A DNA stretch of 64,000 bases from Ignavibacteriaceae bacterium (GTDB lineage Bacteria; Bacteroidota; Ignavibacteria; Ignavibacteriales; Ignavibacteriaceae), in the NCBI GenBank assembly GCA_013388545.1, contig JACAFB010000010.1, positions 96,134-160,133 on the forward strand. Direction: 5' to 3'. The translations under genes were made by a program, and so were the position numbers. Below, piece after piece: positions 36,731 through 46,024 of this stretch. A model generated the notes under the pieces. That model saw only the letters and a list, made by a program, of their open reading frames with translations. It was not told the DNA's origin and searched no databases. The stretch's first letter is position 1. Each line of letters begins with the position of its first letter.

Positions 36731-37614
36731 ACAGCAACCTCAAACCTGATCTTTGGATGATAGTTATAATCTATGAGCTCAAAATCCTCAAAATTTAATT
36801 CATCAATAGGCTTTTTAGCAATTTTTAATTTGGGTAATCTGAATGGTTCTCTTTCAATTTGTTCCTTTAGTCCTGCAAGATGATCGTATTTTTCTTTGTC
36901 GGTCCCTTTTTCTGCAACATATATATGGGCATCAATAATTGTATGTGCGAAAAAACCAAGCTCTAAATCAACTTCCTGAGCAATTATTTGAGTTAATATA
37001 GAATATGCTGCAAGATTGAATGGTATGCCCAAGGCAATATCGCCGGATCTTTGAGTCAGATGACAATTTAGTTTTCCGGAATTAACATTGAATGCAAATG
37101 AATAATGACAAGGCGGCAGCTTGCTGACAGTTGCATTTGCGGGATGCCAGGCAGATACCACTAGTCTTCTGGAATTTGGATTTTTTCTGATTTCATTTAT
37201 TACCCAGCCAATCTGATCGAAAACAAGCGAACCATTTGCCTCTCTTTTAACAAATGGATTTTTTTCATCTGTAAAAACCTCACCATCAAGAACTGCAGAT
37301 TTTTCAGGGACAGGATATCTTCTCCAGAATCTTCCATAAGCAGTTTCTAATCTTCCATTTTCATCAGCCCAGGCATCCCAGATTTTTGTATGCACTTTAA
37401 GATTTCTTATATGGTTTTCTCCGGAAAGGTACCACAGGACTTCATGAAGAAGAGACTTCCATTCCATCTTCTTTGTAGTTAATAGTGGAAATCCATTTTG
37501 AAGATCAACTTTGTAAAATGCACAGAAATATGAAATTGTATCGATCCCTGTGCGGGATTTTTTAAATGTACCTTCATCAATTACTAATTTGACCAAATCG
37601 ATATATGTTTTCAT
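36727..37614 (-). CDS. thyA: Thymidylate synthase
   Basis: ThyA methylates dUMP with methylenetetrahydrofolate. The protein has the start SRTGIDTISYF, LLTTKKMEWKSLLHEVLWYLSG, the nucleophile in LPPCHYSFAF near residue 177, and QRSGDIALGIPFNLAAYS. At 295 residues it is about 30 longer than the E. coli enzyme. The extra part lies between YGRFWRRYP and FDQIGWVI (about residues 100-135), where other species also have insertions. It is the first gene of thyA-folA-mutL. Confidence 0.96.
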   Translation of the reverse strand: MKTYIDLVKLVIDEGTFKKSRTGIDTISYFCAFYKVDLQNGFPLLTTKKMEWKSLLHEVLWYLSGENHIRNLKVHTKIWDAWADENGRLETAYGRFWRRYPVPEKSAVLDGEVFTDEKNPFVKREANGSLVFDQIGWVINEIRKNPNSRRLVVSAWHPANATVSKLPPCHYSFAFNVNSGKLNCHLTQRSGDIALGIPFNLAAYSILTQIIAQEVDLELGFFAHTIIDAHIYVAEKGTDKEKYDHLAGLKEQIEREPFRLPKLKIAKKPIDELNFEDFELIDYNYHPKIRFEVAV

Positions 37615-37652
37615 TAAAGTTTCATGAATATTAGAAATATTACTTATTAAAA

Positions 37653-38786
37653 TCAGAGTTGATCTAATATTTCATCAACAGCTAATTTAAGTCCTAATTT
37701 ATAATTATTAATTGATTCTTCATTGCTTGAAAAGAATTTTAACATTTCAATCGGATAAACATTGTCCTGTAATTTTTCCTTTATCTCCTCTTTAACTTTG
37801 CCGCAAATTAAAAAAACTTTCTTATTATGTTCCTTTGCCAGTTGAACCACCAAACCTGCTCCCTTTCCCATCTGACTTTGTTCATCATAAATACCCTCAC
37901 CTGTAATTATTATTTCAGAACTATACAAATAATTATTTAGGCCAAGATCATTCAAAATAAATTCTTCACCGAATCTGCATTTAGCAAGCAAAAGTGACCC
38001 CAGTCCAACCGAAAGCCCTCCTCCTGCTCCAAATAAATTATCAGATGAATCTATTAACTTTTTATTTTTCAATAAATTAATGATTTTATTAAAGCCTAAT
38101 TCCAGAACTTTAATTTCCGAATATTTTGCACCTTTTTGAGGACTGAAAAGAAAAAGAGCTCCTTCTTTCCCTAACAAATCATTCCTGACATCAAGAATTA
38201 GCTCAATATCAAAGCCTGGATCGGCTGGAGTCCATTCAATTGCTGCAGCTTTATAAAAATTCGATGGAATTACTTCGACTTCTTTTTCATAAAAATCAAA
38301 TATCTTTAAACCAAAACGGGAGCACGCGCCTAACCCAAGATCAGTAGTTCCTGTTCCTCCAACTCCAATAATAATTTTCTTAATTAAAGAATCCTGGAAA
38401 AGCAGCCTCTTTTTATAGTGTAATAATAAATCACCCAAACCTTTTGAGCTAAGATTCATAGGATGACGAAATTCAACCGGAATAGTTTTTAACCCAAATG
38501 CCAAAGCGGACTCAATATAAAGCGTTTCTCCATCCTGCGAGATACCGACTTCAACTGAAAGGTTTTCATTATTATAGCAGTTCGGGATATCAACCATTTC
38601 AGAAATAAGGTTATATTTTTGCTTACAAACTTCGAGAAATCCATCTCCACCATCAGAAATGGGTAATTGAATTAATTCATAATGGTTTTTCAATCGCCCC
38701 AAAAATTCTGCTGCAATTAGTTTGGACACTTCAACAGAAGTGCAGCATTCTTTGAAACTATTTGGTGCGATCAGGATTTTTTTCAT
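37653..38786 (-). CDS. Glycerate kinase (GarK/GlxK family)
   Basis: This enzyme phosphorylates D-glycerate, usually to 2-phosphoglycerate. The 377-residue protein starts with KKILIAPNSFKECCTSVEVS, then LPISDGGDGFLEV near residue 62, and the GVGGTGTTDLGLGACSRFGL block near residue 140. GAGGGLSVGLGSLLLAKC and ITGEGIYDEQSQMGKG complete the family pattern. The start lies 29 bases inside the end of a glycosyltransferase gene. No other glycerate or glyoxylate gene is near, so its place between thyA and the glycan locus is unexplained. Confidence 0.92.
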   Translation of the reverse strand: MKKILIAPNSFKECCTSVEVSKLIAAEFLGRLKNHYELIQLPISDGGDGFLEVCKQKYNLISEMVDIPNCYNNENLSVEVGISQDGETLYIESALAFGLKTIPVEFRHPMNLSSKGLGDLLLHYKKRLLFQDSLIKKIIIGVGGTGTTDLGLGACSRFGLKIFDFYEKEVEVIPSNFYKAAAIEWTPADPGFDIELILDVRNDLLGKEGALFLFSPQKGAKYSEIKVLELGFNKIINLLKNKKLIDSSDNLFGAGGGLSVGLGSLLLAKCRFGEEFILNDLGLNNYLYSSEIIITGEGIYDEQSQMGKGAGLVVQLAKEHNKKVFLICGKVKEEIKEKLQDNVYPIEMLKFFSSNEESINNYKLGLKLAVDEILDQL

Positions 38787-39894
38787 TTAAAACTCTTTTA
38801 TAAACTTTTTCCATTCTTTCCGTCATTATTTCGACGGTAAATTCAGATTCAAATTTTTTCCTGCTGTTTTTACCCAGCTCTACAATGCGTCCCTTATTAC
38901 TGATAAGCGAATTTAGCGCAACGGATAATTCCTGAACATCTTCCGGATTAGTCAGAATGCCATTTGTTTCGTTAACCAATGTGCTGAGGTCACCAACTTC
39001 GCTGGCGACAACCGGAAGTCCGATTGATAAAGCCTCCAATATTGCAACCGGGAAGGTTTCTCCTCCGAAATCTTTTGAGGGCTGAACAAAAATATCCATT
39101 GAAGACAGGATATCAGTTATATCAGTTCGATGGCCTAAAAAAAACACCCTGTCTGAAATTCCCAGCATCTTTGTTTCATCCATCAAATCATTTTTTAGAG
39201 GGCCGTCACCAGCAATTATAAGAACAAAATTTTTTCCCTGATTTTGCAATTGTTTAACAGCCCTGAGCAAAAATTTATGTCCTTTAAATTCAACAAGCCG
39301 TGAAAGAGTACCCAGAACAATTTGTTCAGCGGGAATTTTAAGTTGTTCCCTGATCTTTTGCCTTCCTTCCGGATTAAAGCTTATTTCATTGCGCGGTATT
39401 CCAATGTTCACAACAGTTATTTTTTCACTAGGGATTTTATCAATATCTGTCAGAATTTTGCGAATGGAATTACCGACAGGAGTAAAATGATCCAACAGAA
39501 ATTTATTCCTGAATGCATGCATAAAATTATTTCGAATTGACAAGCAGGAATGAATCGTGGTAATATTTAAAGCTCCTGTTATTCTCCCTGCATAAGCGGC
39601 AATCGTTCTATCCAACCCTGAGTTAGAATGAATTATATCTATTTTTTTTGTTCGGATATTCTGATACAAAATCCTGATTGCATTAAATTCTTTTCCGTGC
39701 AAACCATAAGGAATTTCGAACGTTTCAAATCCCATTTGTTTTGATTTATCAGCAAGTTCTGAATTTCTAAGAGGGGCTAAATAAATTTGATGACCATTAT
39801 TCTTAAGAGCGTTGGCAAGATAAAGCACATATTTTTCTCCGCCGGCAATTCTTTCAGCGTCATTAGTGAGTAAAATTTTAAATTTATTTTTCAA
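38758..39894 (-). CDS. Family 4 glycosyltransferase
   Basis: A GT-B enzyme of 378 residues beginning KNKFKILLTNDAERIAGGEKYV. The phosphate-binding region LGTLSRLVEFKGHKFLLRAV is near residue 195. IAGDGPLKNDL and GHRTDITDILSSMDIFVQPS follow, and the two-glutamate block includes GGETFPVAILEALSIGLPVVAS. I place the start at the TTG at 39894, because GAGAA precedes it by several bases; a TTG at 39915 has no binding site. It overlaps the end of the GT2 gene by 11 bases. It should act on the glycan or LPS core with the GT2 enzyme. Confidence 0.85.
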   Translation of the reverse strand: MKNKFKILLTNDAERIAGGEKYVLYLANALKNNGHQIYLAPLRNSELADKSKQMGFETFEIPYGLHGKEFNAIRILYQNIRTKKIDIIHSNSGLDRTIAAYAGRITGALNITTIHSCLSIRNNFMHAFRNKFLLDHFTPVGNSIRKILTDIDKIPSEKITVVNIGIPRNEISFNPEGRQKIREQLKIPAEQIVLGTLSRLVEFKGHKFLLRAVKQLQNQGKNFVLIIAGDGPLKNDLMDETKMLGISDRVFFLGHRTDITDILSSMDIFVQPSKDFGGETFPVAILEALSIGLPVVASEVGDLSTLVNETNGILTNPEDVQELSVALNSLISNKGRIVELGKNSRKKFESEFTVEIMTERMEKVYKRVLNEKNPDRTK

Positions 39895-40633
39895 CTTTGA
39901 TTCTCTGTATTTCAAGAATTTTCATATAGGTCAGCAAATTTGTAGCAGCATGCATTAGCGATATCAGCAAACCGTGAACACCATCACGGAATCCTCCCCG
40001 TAGAAAATAATATTGAATAAACGCAGCCATAGGATGAACAACTGCCGAAATGCAGCTTACTTTTTTCTTCAAAGATTTTTCCTTCGCTGATAAAGATGAA
40101 TACACATTAATCTTTTTGAATGCATCGTTAAGATTACGATAGGAAAAGTGAGTCATTGAATTATGAAGTCTTTCGGTTTTACCTTTAACAGTAAATCCTT
40201 CGTGAACCAAACGGTTAGTAACACTGGTTTTGGACTTCTTAAATAACCTTAACTGATAATCACTTCCCCAACCGCAGCAATTCACCTTTTTACCTAAAAA
40301 ATAATTCTCCCTTAAAATAAAATAGCCGTCTACATTTTCAAGATTGTTGTTCAGTAATTCATCTTTAAGTTTATTAGTAACCCTCTCATCAGCATCAATG
40401 CTTAAAACCCACTCGTTTGAGGCAAGCGAAAGAGCATATTTTTTCTGTTCAGCAAATCCCATCCATTCTTTCATAAATACTTTTTGAGTATACTCTTTGG
40501 CAATATTTACTGTACTGTCCTGACTAAGAGAATCAACTACAATGATTTCTTCAGCCCACTTAATGCTTTCCAGACAGTCACGAATATTCAATTCTTCATC
40601 TTTTGTAATTATTATTACCGATATTTTATTCAT
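39884..40633 (-). CDS. WaaE/KdtX-like family 2 glycosyltransferase
   Basis: A 249-residue GT2 enzyme. The start ISVIIITKDEELNIRDCLESIKWAEEIIVVDSLSQDST and the later EWMGFAEQKKYALSLASNEWVLSIDADERV match the LPS core glucosyltransferase group. The DxD-type motif DADE is near residue 80. ENYFLGKKVNCCGWGSDYQLRLF is also typical. A weak hydrophobic C-terminal region may attach it to the membrane. It is transcribed away from the next GT4 gene, with 71 bases of AT-rich shared upstream DNA. Confidence 0.88.
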   Translation of the reverse strand: MNKISVIIITKDEELNIRDCLESIKWAEEIIVVDSLSQDSTVNIAKEYTQKVFMKEWMGFAEQKKYALSLASNEWVLSIDADERVTNKLKDELLNNNLENVDGYFILRENYFLGKKVNCCGWGSDYQLRLFKKSKTSVTNRLVHEGFTVKGKTERLHNSMTHFSYRNLNDAFKKINVYSSLSAKEKSLKKKVSCISAVVHPMAAFIQYYFLRGGFRDGVHGLLISLMHAATNLLTYMKILEIQRIKVEK

Positions 40634-40704
40634 CTCTGTATTACATCTAAATTAACTTAAATTGTTGCTAAATTTACAAAAAGATAAATAATATTTTTTA
40701 TCAG

Positions 40705-41835
40705 ATGAAAGTTGCTATTTTAACAAGCGGCCATCCGCCTACCGATGAGAGAATTTTTTATAAGTTTGGATATTCTCTGAAAAAACATGGATTTGATGTG
40801 ACTATTGTTTCTTCCACTGAATCAATCCGTAAAAAAATTGATGAAATTGATATTTCCGGTTTTCAAGGTGAAAATCTGAGCAAAAAAAATAAAGTTAAAG
40901 AATTCCTCTCCGTTTTAATCGATTTGAGTCCTGATATTATAATCTGTTGTGAACCACTGACAATTCTTCCTGCATTAAAGTGCAGAAAAAGAAAACGTGA
41001 ATTAAAAATAATTTCGGATGTGACAGAATTCTATCCTCATCAAAATATGCTCAAAAGTTCAAACTGGTTTATAAAGATGATGAAACTTTTTTATTACAAT
41101 ATTTTTAATATTTACGTTTCGAACCAGGTTGACCTGCTGATTATAGGAGAAAAAAGCAAAGCAAGATTTTATAATTTATTTACTCCCAGAATTAAAAAAG
41201 AAATAATTACTTACTATCCTTCAAAGAATATATTTAACTATTCCCCTCCCCGCTTTAATGGAAAGATTTTCACAATTTGTTATTCCGGAATTATCAGTGT
41301 TGAACGCGGCTTTATGAACTTTATTAAATTAGTTCAGAAAGTCATGAAAGATAACCCTGCAATACAGTTCAGAATTAAAGTAATCGGAGAATTTCAGCCG
41401 GAAGAAAAGGAACTTTTATCAAAAGAACTTGAAAGATTAAATGAACTTGTTAATGCTGAAATTATTTATTCATCTGCACTCTCTTATCCTTTATTTGCGA
41501 AATTCCTGGAGGATGTTGATATATGTTTTGATTTGAGAGAAAAGACAAAAATTTTTAATCGTTCCCTTCCTATAAAAATTTTTGATTATATGGCCTGCGG
41601 AAAGCCGGTCATTTACTCTAAGTTAGATTCACTTAAAGCTATCCCTGAGATTAACTCGTTCGCCTTACTTACTGAGCCCTATGATTACACTTTAATGTCA
41701 AAAAGAATTAGCGAATATCTGAACAACAAGGAAATTCTTCTTGCTCATTCCAGGAAAGCTAGAGATATTTTTCTTGAGAAGTATAATTGGGAAATAATCG
41801 AAAATAAATTTATCGGAGTGATAGAAAACCTCTGA
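40705..41835 (+). CDS. Family 4-like glycosyltransferase
   Basis: A 376-residue GT-B protein starting MKVAILTSGHPPTDERIFYK, a form typical of polysaccharide GT4 enzymes. CYSGIISVERGFMNFIKLV near residue 195 opens the donor domain, followed by FRIKVIGEFQPEEKELL. The last block IKIFDYMACGKPVIYSKLDS near residue 295 replaces the usual E-x7-E region with a less acidic form. It is the only plus-strand gene of this locus. Its TGA stop and the stop of the opposing amide-ligase gene form the six bases TGATCA with no gap. Confidence 0.82.
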   Translation: MKVAILTSGHPPTDERIFYKFGYSLKKHGFDVTIVSSTESIRKKIDEIDISGFQGENLSKKNKVKEFLSVLIDLSPDIIICCEPLTILPALKCRKRKRELKIISDVTEFYPHQNMLKSSNWFIKMMKLFYYNIFNIYVSNQVDLLIIGEKSKARFYNLFTPRIKKEIITYYPSKNIFNYSPPRFNGKIFTICYSGIISVERGFMNFIKLVQKVMKDNPAIQFRIKVIGEFQPEEKELLSKELERLNELVNAEIIYSSALSYPLFAKFLEDVDICFDLREKTKIFNRSLPIKIFDYMACGKPVIYSKLDSLKAIPEINSFALLTEPYDYTLMSKRISEYLNNKEILLAHSRKARDIFLEKYNWEIIENKFIGVIENL

Positions 41836-43539
41836 TCAATCTATTTTCAATCCTTTTCTGAAAAGCTCAAAACTTAACAGCCAATCAAGATCGTTAGCCA
41901 GCTTTAAATTCCCTTCATAAAATCCATCTCTGATTTTGATGATTTTGTCTGAATCGTAAGGCGGATAATTTTTTATTTCCCTTTCCGATAAAATTTCATA
42001 ACAATATTCTTTAAGTCCATTCAAGAAAATAATTCTTGCCCCTGATGAAAAATCGTTAGAAAAGTATTTCTTCAGTTTTGTAACTATGAACGATCTGATT
42101 GTTGAGCTTCCAAACTGATAACTTATTCCGCCTTTTATTAAAGGAATTTTTGCCAGCATCGGATAATTTTCTCTTAAATAATTATAAAAAATCCGGCTGT
42201 TTACTTTTGACTGGAGTGGAATATGTTTACAAATTTCAAAAATATTTTTCTGAGCAAAAATCATAAAACTAAGAACAATTTCATCGAGCCGTGACTGTTC
42301 GGGACCAAAGTAATTCGGTATTCTATAATCATAAATTAACTGATCTAAAAATTGTTCAGGCTGATATTCGATGAAATTATTATGCGAAGCAAATATATCC
42401 GAAAGCTGCTGCTTAATTCCCTCTTGCATTTGCAGGACATATTCTTTTCTGAATATTTCAGGTTTGGCTAATGTAAGATGACTGATTACTCCTTCTGAAT
42501 CTTTGTTCATTAAAAGTTTTTTACCTTTGAATAAAAGCCTGTTTAAAAATTGTCTTCGTGCAAATTCAGCCAGGGCACCATCGACAATTACTTTGTCCCG
42601 GAAATATTCGTTTTCAAAAACAATCAGCTTTTGAAATGACGAAACCGGCTCGATCAATTCATTGACTGAAGCATATTCAAGTAATTTGCTTAAAAAATCG
42701 GAAGAAATACTTTCTGAAGTTTGAATGAAATTAATATTCTTTCTAATCACTCCGGCAGCTCTCTTCGCAATTAACACATCGGGATCTGTTTCGGAGCCAA
42801 AGGTATGAATCAGAAAATCTCTTTTGCTTTTTAACATTAAAGCAAAAAGAAATCTTGAATCTAACCCGCCGGATAATCCGAGAGTTAAATTTAATTCATC
42901 AGGTATGATAATTTTCAGATGCTTTTCGATAACCTGAAGCAGATCAGCAGGAGATTTTGTGCTTATGACTGAACTTACTTTATTCTGTTTCAGATAAAGT
43001 TTGTTGTTTTTTATTTGAGCGATTCCTGCCGGTGGTAATTTTTTAACATCTTTTATAATGGAATCGTGAGAGAATTGATTGAAAAGTTTCCATCGTGAGC
43101 CAAAAGTGTAAAAATCTAATTCTGTCTTTGGCAAAAGACTGGATAATAATTTCAACTTAGTAGAAAAAAATATTCCGGTTTCAGTTTGATAAAAATAAAT
43201 CGTACGCAATCCGGCCTGATCTGACTGAAAAATTATTTCTTCGTCATTCCAGTAAATAAAAAGAAAGTGTCCTTCAAGTTCAGGTAATAATCTGTTAGCA
43301 AAAGATTTATCCCAGTCATCCCGGCTCATCAATCGGATTTGACTATCATCTGCAATAATCCCTACTCCCGAAACAATCCAGTTTTTTGAATCAGAATAAA
43401 AAAGAGTTTTATGATTTCCCCCTGCCAATAAAATTAATCTTTCGTTCAAAATCTTTTTTTCAGGAAGGGTGTCAAATTTGTCAAACTTTTTTTGAATAGT
43501 TTCTGTGATAATTCCATTATAACCAAATATCCAGCTCAT
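41836..43539 (-). CDS. Second asparagine synthetase-like amide ligase lacking the glutaminase cysteine
   Basis: A 567-residue protein with the same two-domain plan as the one in the first glycan locus. The N-terminus is MSWIFGYNGII, so the residue after methionine is serine and the glutaminase nucleophile is missing. LEGHFLFIYWNDEEIIFQSD and GLRTIYFYQTETG follow the amidotransferase fold. The synthetase domain has LTLGLSGGLDSRFLFALM near residue 220, an intact pyrophosphatase loop. It overlaps the flippase gene by four bases. A glycan or peptide amidation role is inferred from position only. Confidence 0.75.
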   Translation of the reverse strand: MSWIFGYNGIITETIQKKFDKFDTLPEKKILNERLILLAGGNHKTLFYSDSKNWIVSGVGIIADDSQIRLMSRDDWDKSFANRLLPELEGHFLFIYWNDEEIIFQSDQAGLRTIYFYQTETGIFFSTKLKLLSSLLPKTELDFYTFGSRWKLFNQFSHDSIIKDVKKLPPAGIAQIKNNKLYLKQNKVSSVISTKSPADLLQVIEKHLKIIIPDELNLTLGLSGGLDSRFLFALMLKSKRDFLIHTFGSETDPDVLIAKRAAGVIRKNINFIQTSESISSDFLSKLLEYASVNELIEPVSSFQKLIVFENEYFRDKVIVDGALAEFARRQFLNRLLFKGKKLLMNKDSEGVISHLTLAKPEIFRKEYVLQMQEGIKQQLSDIFASHNNFIEYQPEQFLDQLIYDYRIPNYFGPEQSRLDEIVLSFMIFAQKNIFEICKHIPLQSKVNSRIFYNYLRENYPMLAKIPLIKGGISYQFGSSTIRSFIVTKLKKYFSNDFSSGARIIFLNGLKEYCYEILSEREIKNYPPYDSDKIIKIRDGFYEGNLKLANDLDWLLSFELFRKGLKID

Positions 43540-44948
43540 AATTTCCTGATAACACCCGACTTTAGTTGTGAAAACTTAAACATAAACAATATTGCTGAGC
43601 TAATAATAAAAAGATCGACTAAGAAAATGTTAAAGCTCTTAGATATTAAATAGAACAATCCTGTAATAACAATTATTATAATGACTTTATAAACCTCAAA
43701 ATTAATTTTTACTTTATTAAAAGAAATAATGAACAAATAAATAAATCCAAAAAGGAAACTTATCAGCGTCGAGCAGGCAGCCCCGATAATTCCAAAATCC
43801 GGGATTAAAATTAAATTGAAAGTCAAATTCGAAGTCAGTGCGATCAAATCAGAATATAGAAAATGGAAACTCTTTCCGGATACATAAGGATATAGAGAAA
43901 AAAAAGAAATCAAGGCATTGAAAAGATATGCTAACATTACAATTGGAATTATTTGTATTCCGGGAAGGTAGTTTTTATTGAAGAGGTTAGAATTTCCAAT
44001 TCGTATTTTGAAAAGATCATCAGCAAATATTGAAACGACGAGAAATATCACCAGACAAGCTGAAAGAATTTTGGTAAAAGATTTACCAAATTCAGATGAA
44101 TAATTACCGGAATTAAAGAGCTTAATTGAGTATGGAGTCCAGGAACTTCTGAGTGAAATTACAAAGATATTCATGATCAGTGCTATCCTATAAGAAAAAC
44201 TATAAACACCGACATCTTTATTGCCAAGGAAGTGATTTATTATAAAACGGTCAATTACATCTACTGAAGCCGACAATAATCCGGCAATTACAAGCGGTAA
44301 TGAAAAACGAATAAAAATTCCGGATAGATCTCTATCAAATTTAAAGACGTAATTTTCTCTTAAAGCAGGTAAAAGCAATAATAAAAAGGCAATACTGCTA
44401 AACAACTGAGCTAATAAAATTCCTTTAACGCCAAGCCTCAAATAATAAACAAATAAAATATTTAACATAAAATTTATCAATGCAGCCACAGCGGAAAGAA
44501 GAACAATTTTTTTTACTTCCTCCCGGGTTTTCAACAAATGAGCAACCAGCGAACTCAAACTTTCAAAGAAAAGGCAAATGAATGCAATGTTAATCAATCC
44601 GGATAAGTCTGAAAAACCAAATAATATAGTTGAAAAGAAACCCGATGAAAAAATTATTAACGATGTAAGAATAGCACCTAATAAAAATGTAACATTAAAA
44701 ATATTTGAGAAGATTGCTTTCTTTTTAATTTCATCAGTTGTTTCAAGATAATATTTGCTCAGCGCCGACTGTAGTCCCGCTTGATAAAGCACTGCTGCAA
44801 TTGCGTAGCAGGACATAATTAATGCATAATCCCCGAATCCGGCAGCGGTAATTAAATTGGAATAGAGCGGCAGGAGCAGAAACCCGATTGAGCGGATAAA
44901 TAAATTACTGATAGTGTACCAGATGGTTGCTGATGAAAGTGAAGACAT
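43536..44948 (-). CDS. Wzx-like polysaccharide flippase
   Basis: A 470-residue membrane protein of the polysaccharide-transporter branch of the MOP superfamily, with about twelve to fourteen helices. The start SSATIWYTISNLFIRSIGFLLLPLYSNL and the following AGFGDYALIMSCYAI are the usual first two helices. VDVIDRFIINHFLGNKDVGVYSFSYRIA near residue 225 is the central block. It moves lipid-linked oligosaccharide across the inner membrane. It shares a base with the GT1-type gene upstream, as part of a four-gene run. Confidence 0.88.
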   Translation of the reverse strand: MSSLSSATIWYTISNLFIRSIGFLLLPLYSNLITAAGFGDYALIMSCYAIAAVLYQAGLQSALSKYYLETTDEIKKKAIFSNIFNVTFLLGAILTSLIIFSSGFFSTILFGFSDLSGLINIAFICLFFESLSSLVAHLLKTREEVKKIVLLSAVAALINFMLNILFVYYLRLGVKGILLAQLFSSIAFLLLLLPALRENYVFKFDRDLSGIFIRFSLPLVIAGLLSASVDVIDRFIINHFLGNKDVGVYSFSYRIALIMNIFVISLRSSWTPYSIKLFNSGNYSSEFGKSFTKILSACLVIFLVVSIFADDLFKIRIGNSNLFNKNYLPGIQIIPIVMLAYLFNALISFFSLYPYVSGKSFHFLYSDLIALTSNLTFNLILIPDFGIIGAACSTLISFLFGFIYLFIISFNKVKINFEVYKVIIIIVITGLFYLISKSFNIFLVDLFIISSAILFMFKFSQLKSGVIRKL

Positions 44949-46024
44949 TAAATAATATTCTTTAGTTTATACAATTCCTTCAGACTGTTATTAACCTGTT
45001 CGTAACCATGATATTTCGAAACCCAGATTTTTCCTTTTTCACCAACTTCTTTTCGTAATTCAGCATCTTCAATTAATTCATGCAATTTTTGATAAAGACC
45101 TTTAAAGTCATTTGCAACAACGAACGGATTTTCAGGGAGCCATTTTTCATAGTCTTCAGTCATATTCGTAATTGTCGGTATGCCCATTGCAAGAGTTTCA
45201 AGTCCTGATTTACCATAACCCGTTCCACCCATTGTTCCACCAACCTGATCGATAGCTATATCACACTTGCTTTTTATTTCAAGAACTTCACGGCGATTCA
45301 ATTTCTCAAGCAGGAAGAATTTTATCTTTTTCTCGGATTGTATTTTATCTATAACCGATAATATTAGCTCTGTTCCCTTGTATTTTCTGTTTGTAGGAGA
45401 ATGTACAATTGAAATTTCATCGTAATATGATGGAATTCTTTCAGGCAATTCCGATGGATCGTATGGATAAAACAAATAATGCAAATCTTTCTTCAATTTC
45501 AAATGATCATATTCTGAAGTAATGTTCAGATCGGATATCTCATCAAGCTGCTTAATTATACCTCTGATTCTAAGATCACTGCCATAATAGCAGCACACAA
45601 TTTTTTTACCTGCTTTTTTCCACTTAAGCGCCTGCGATGAATCACGAAAAAAATCCAGCCCTGAATCGTAATGGATTATATCATATTCATTCAGATTATA
45701 TTTTTTTAAGGCTTCATCAATGATTCTTTTACGTAAAAGATCATTAAACCTGAAATAGAAATTTTCGAAAATGTTTTTGGGTTTAAAAAAATGAGCAGAG
45801 ACTTTTATCGATTGTTCAGAACGTTCAACTTTTTTCTTTCTCCACATTTTTGCCAGCGCAAAGTCAGGCAGTGGAAGTTCAAGACAAATATCTTCAGGAA
45901 AGTTTGTGGGATTTTTATGAAGTGTAATCAGTCTTGAGGAATCTCCCATAAAATTATGCATTTGAAAAAAGCTGTAAGGAACACCGGCATAATTTTGTGG
46001 TGCGATATGCAGTATTTTCAGCAT
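44948..46024 (-). CDS. GT-B type glycosyltransferase-like protein
   Basis: A 358-residue protein beginning LKILHIAPQNYAGVPYSFFQMHNF. VCCYYGSDLRIRGI near residue 145 corresponds to the acceptor-domain GSDxR pattern of a group of GT4-like proteins. ISIVHSPTNRKYKGTELIL near residue 205 and GGTMGGTGYGKSGLETLAMGIPTI near residue 262 form the donor site. The usual E-x7-E motif is only partly kept (GLETLAMG). The gene shares its end base with the flippase gene and its start base with the FemAB-like gene. Its sugar is unknown. Confidence 0.75.
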   Translation of the reverse strand: MLKILHIAPQNYAGVPYSFFQMHNFMGDSSRLITLHKNPTNFPEDICLELPLPDFALAKMWRKKKVERSEQSIKVSAHFFKPKNIFENFYFRFNDLLRKRIIDEALKKYNLNEYDIIHYDSGLDFFRDSSQALKWKKAGKKIVCCYYGSDLRIRGIIKQLDEISDLNITSEYDHLKLKKDLHYLFYPYDPSELPERIPSYYDEISIVHSPTNRKYKGTELILSVIDKIQSEKKIKFFLLEKLNRREVLEIKSKCDIAIDQVGGTMGGTGYGKSGLETLAMGIPTITNMTEDYEKWLPENPFVVANDFKGLYQKLHELIEDAELRKEVGEKGKIWVSKYHGYEQVNNSLKELYKLKNII

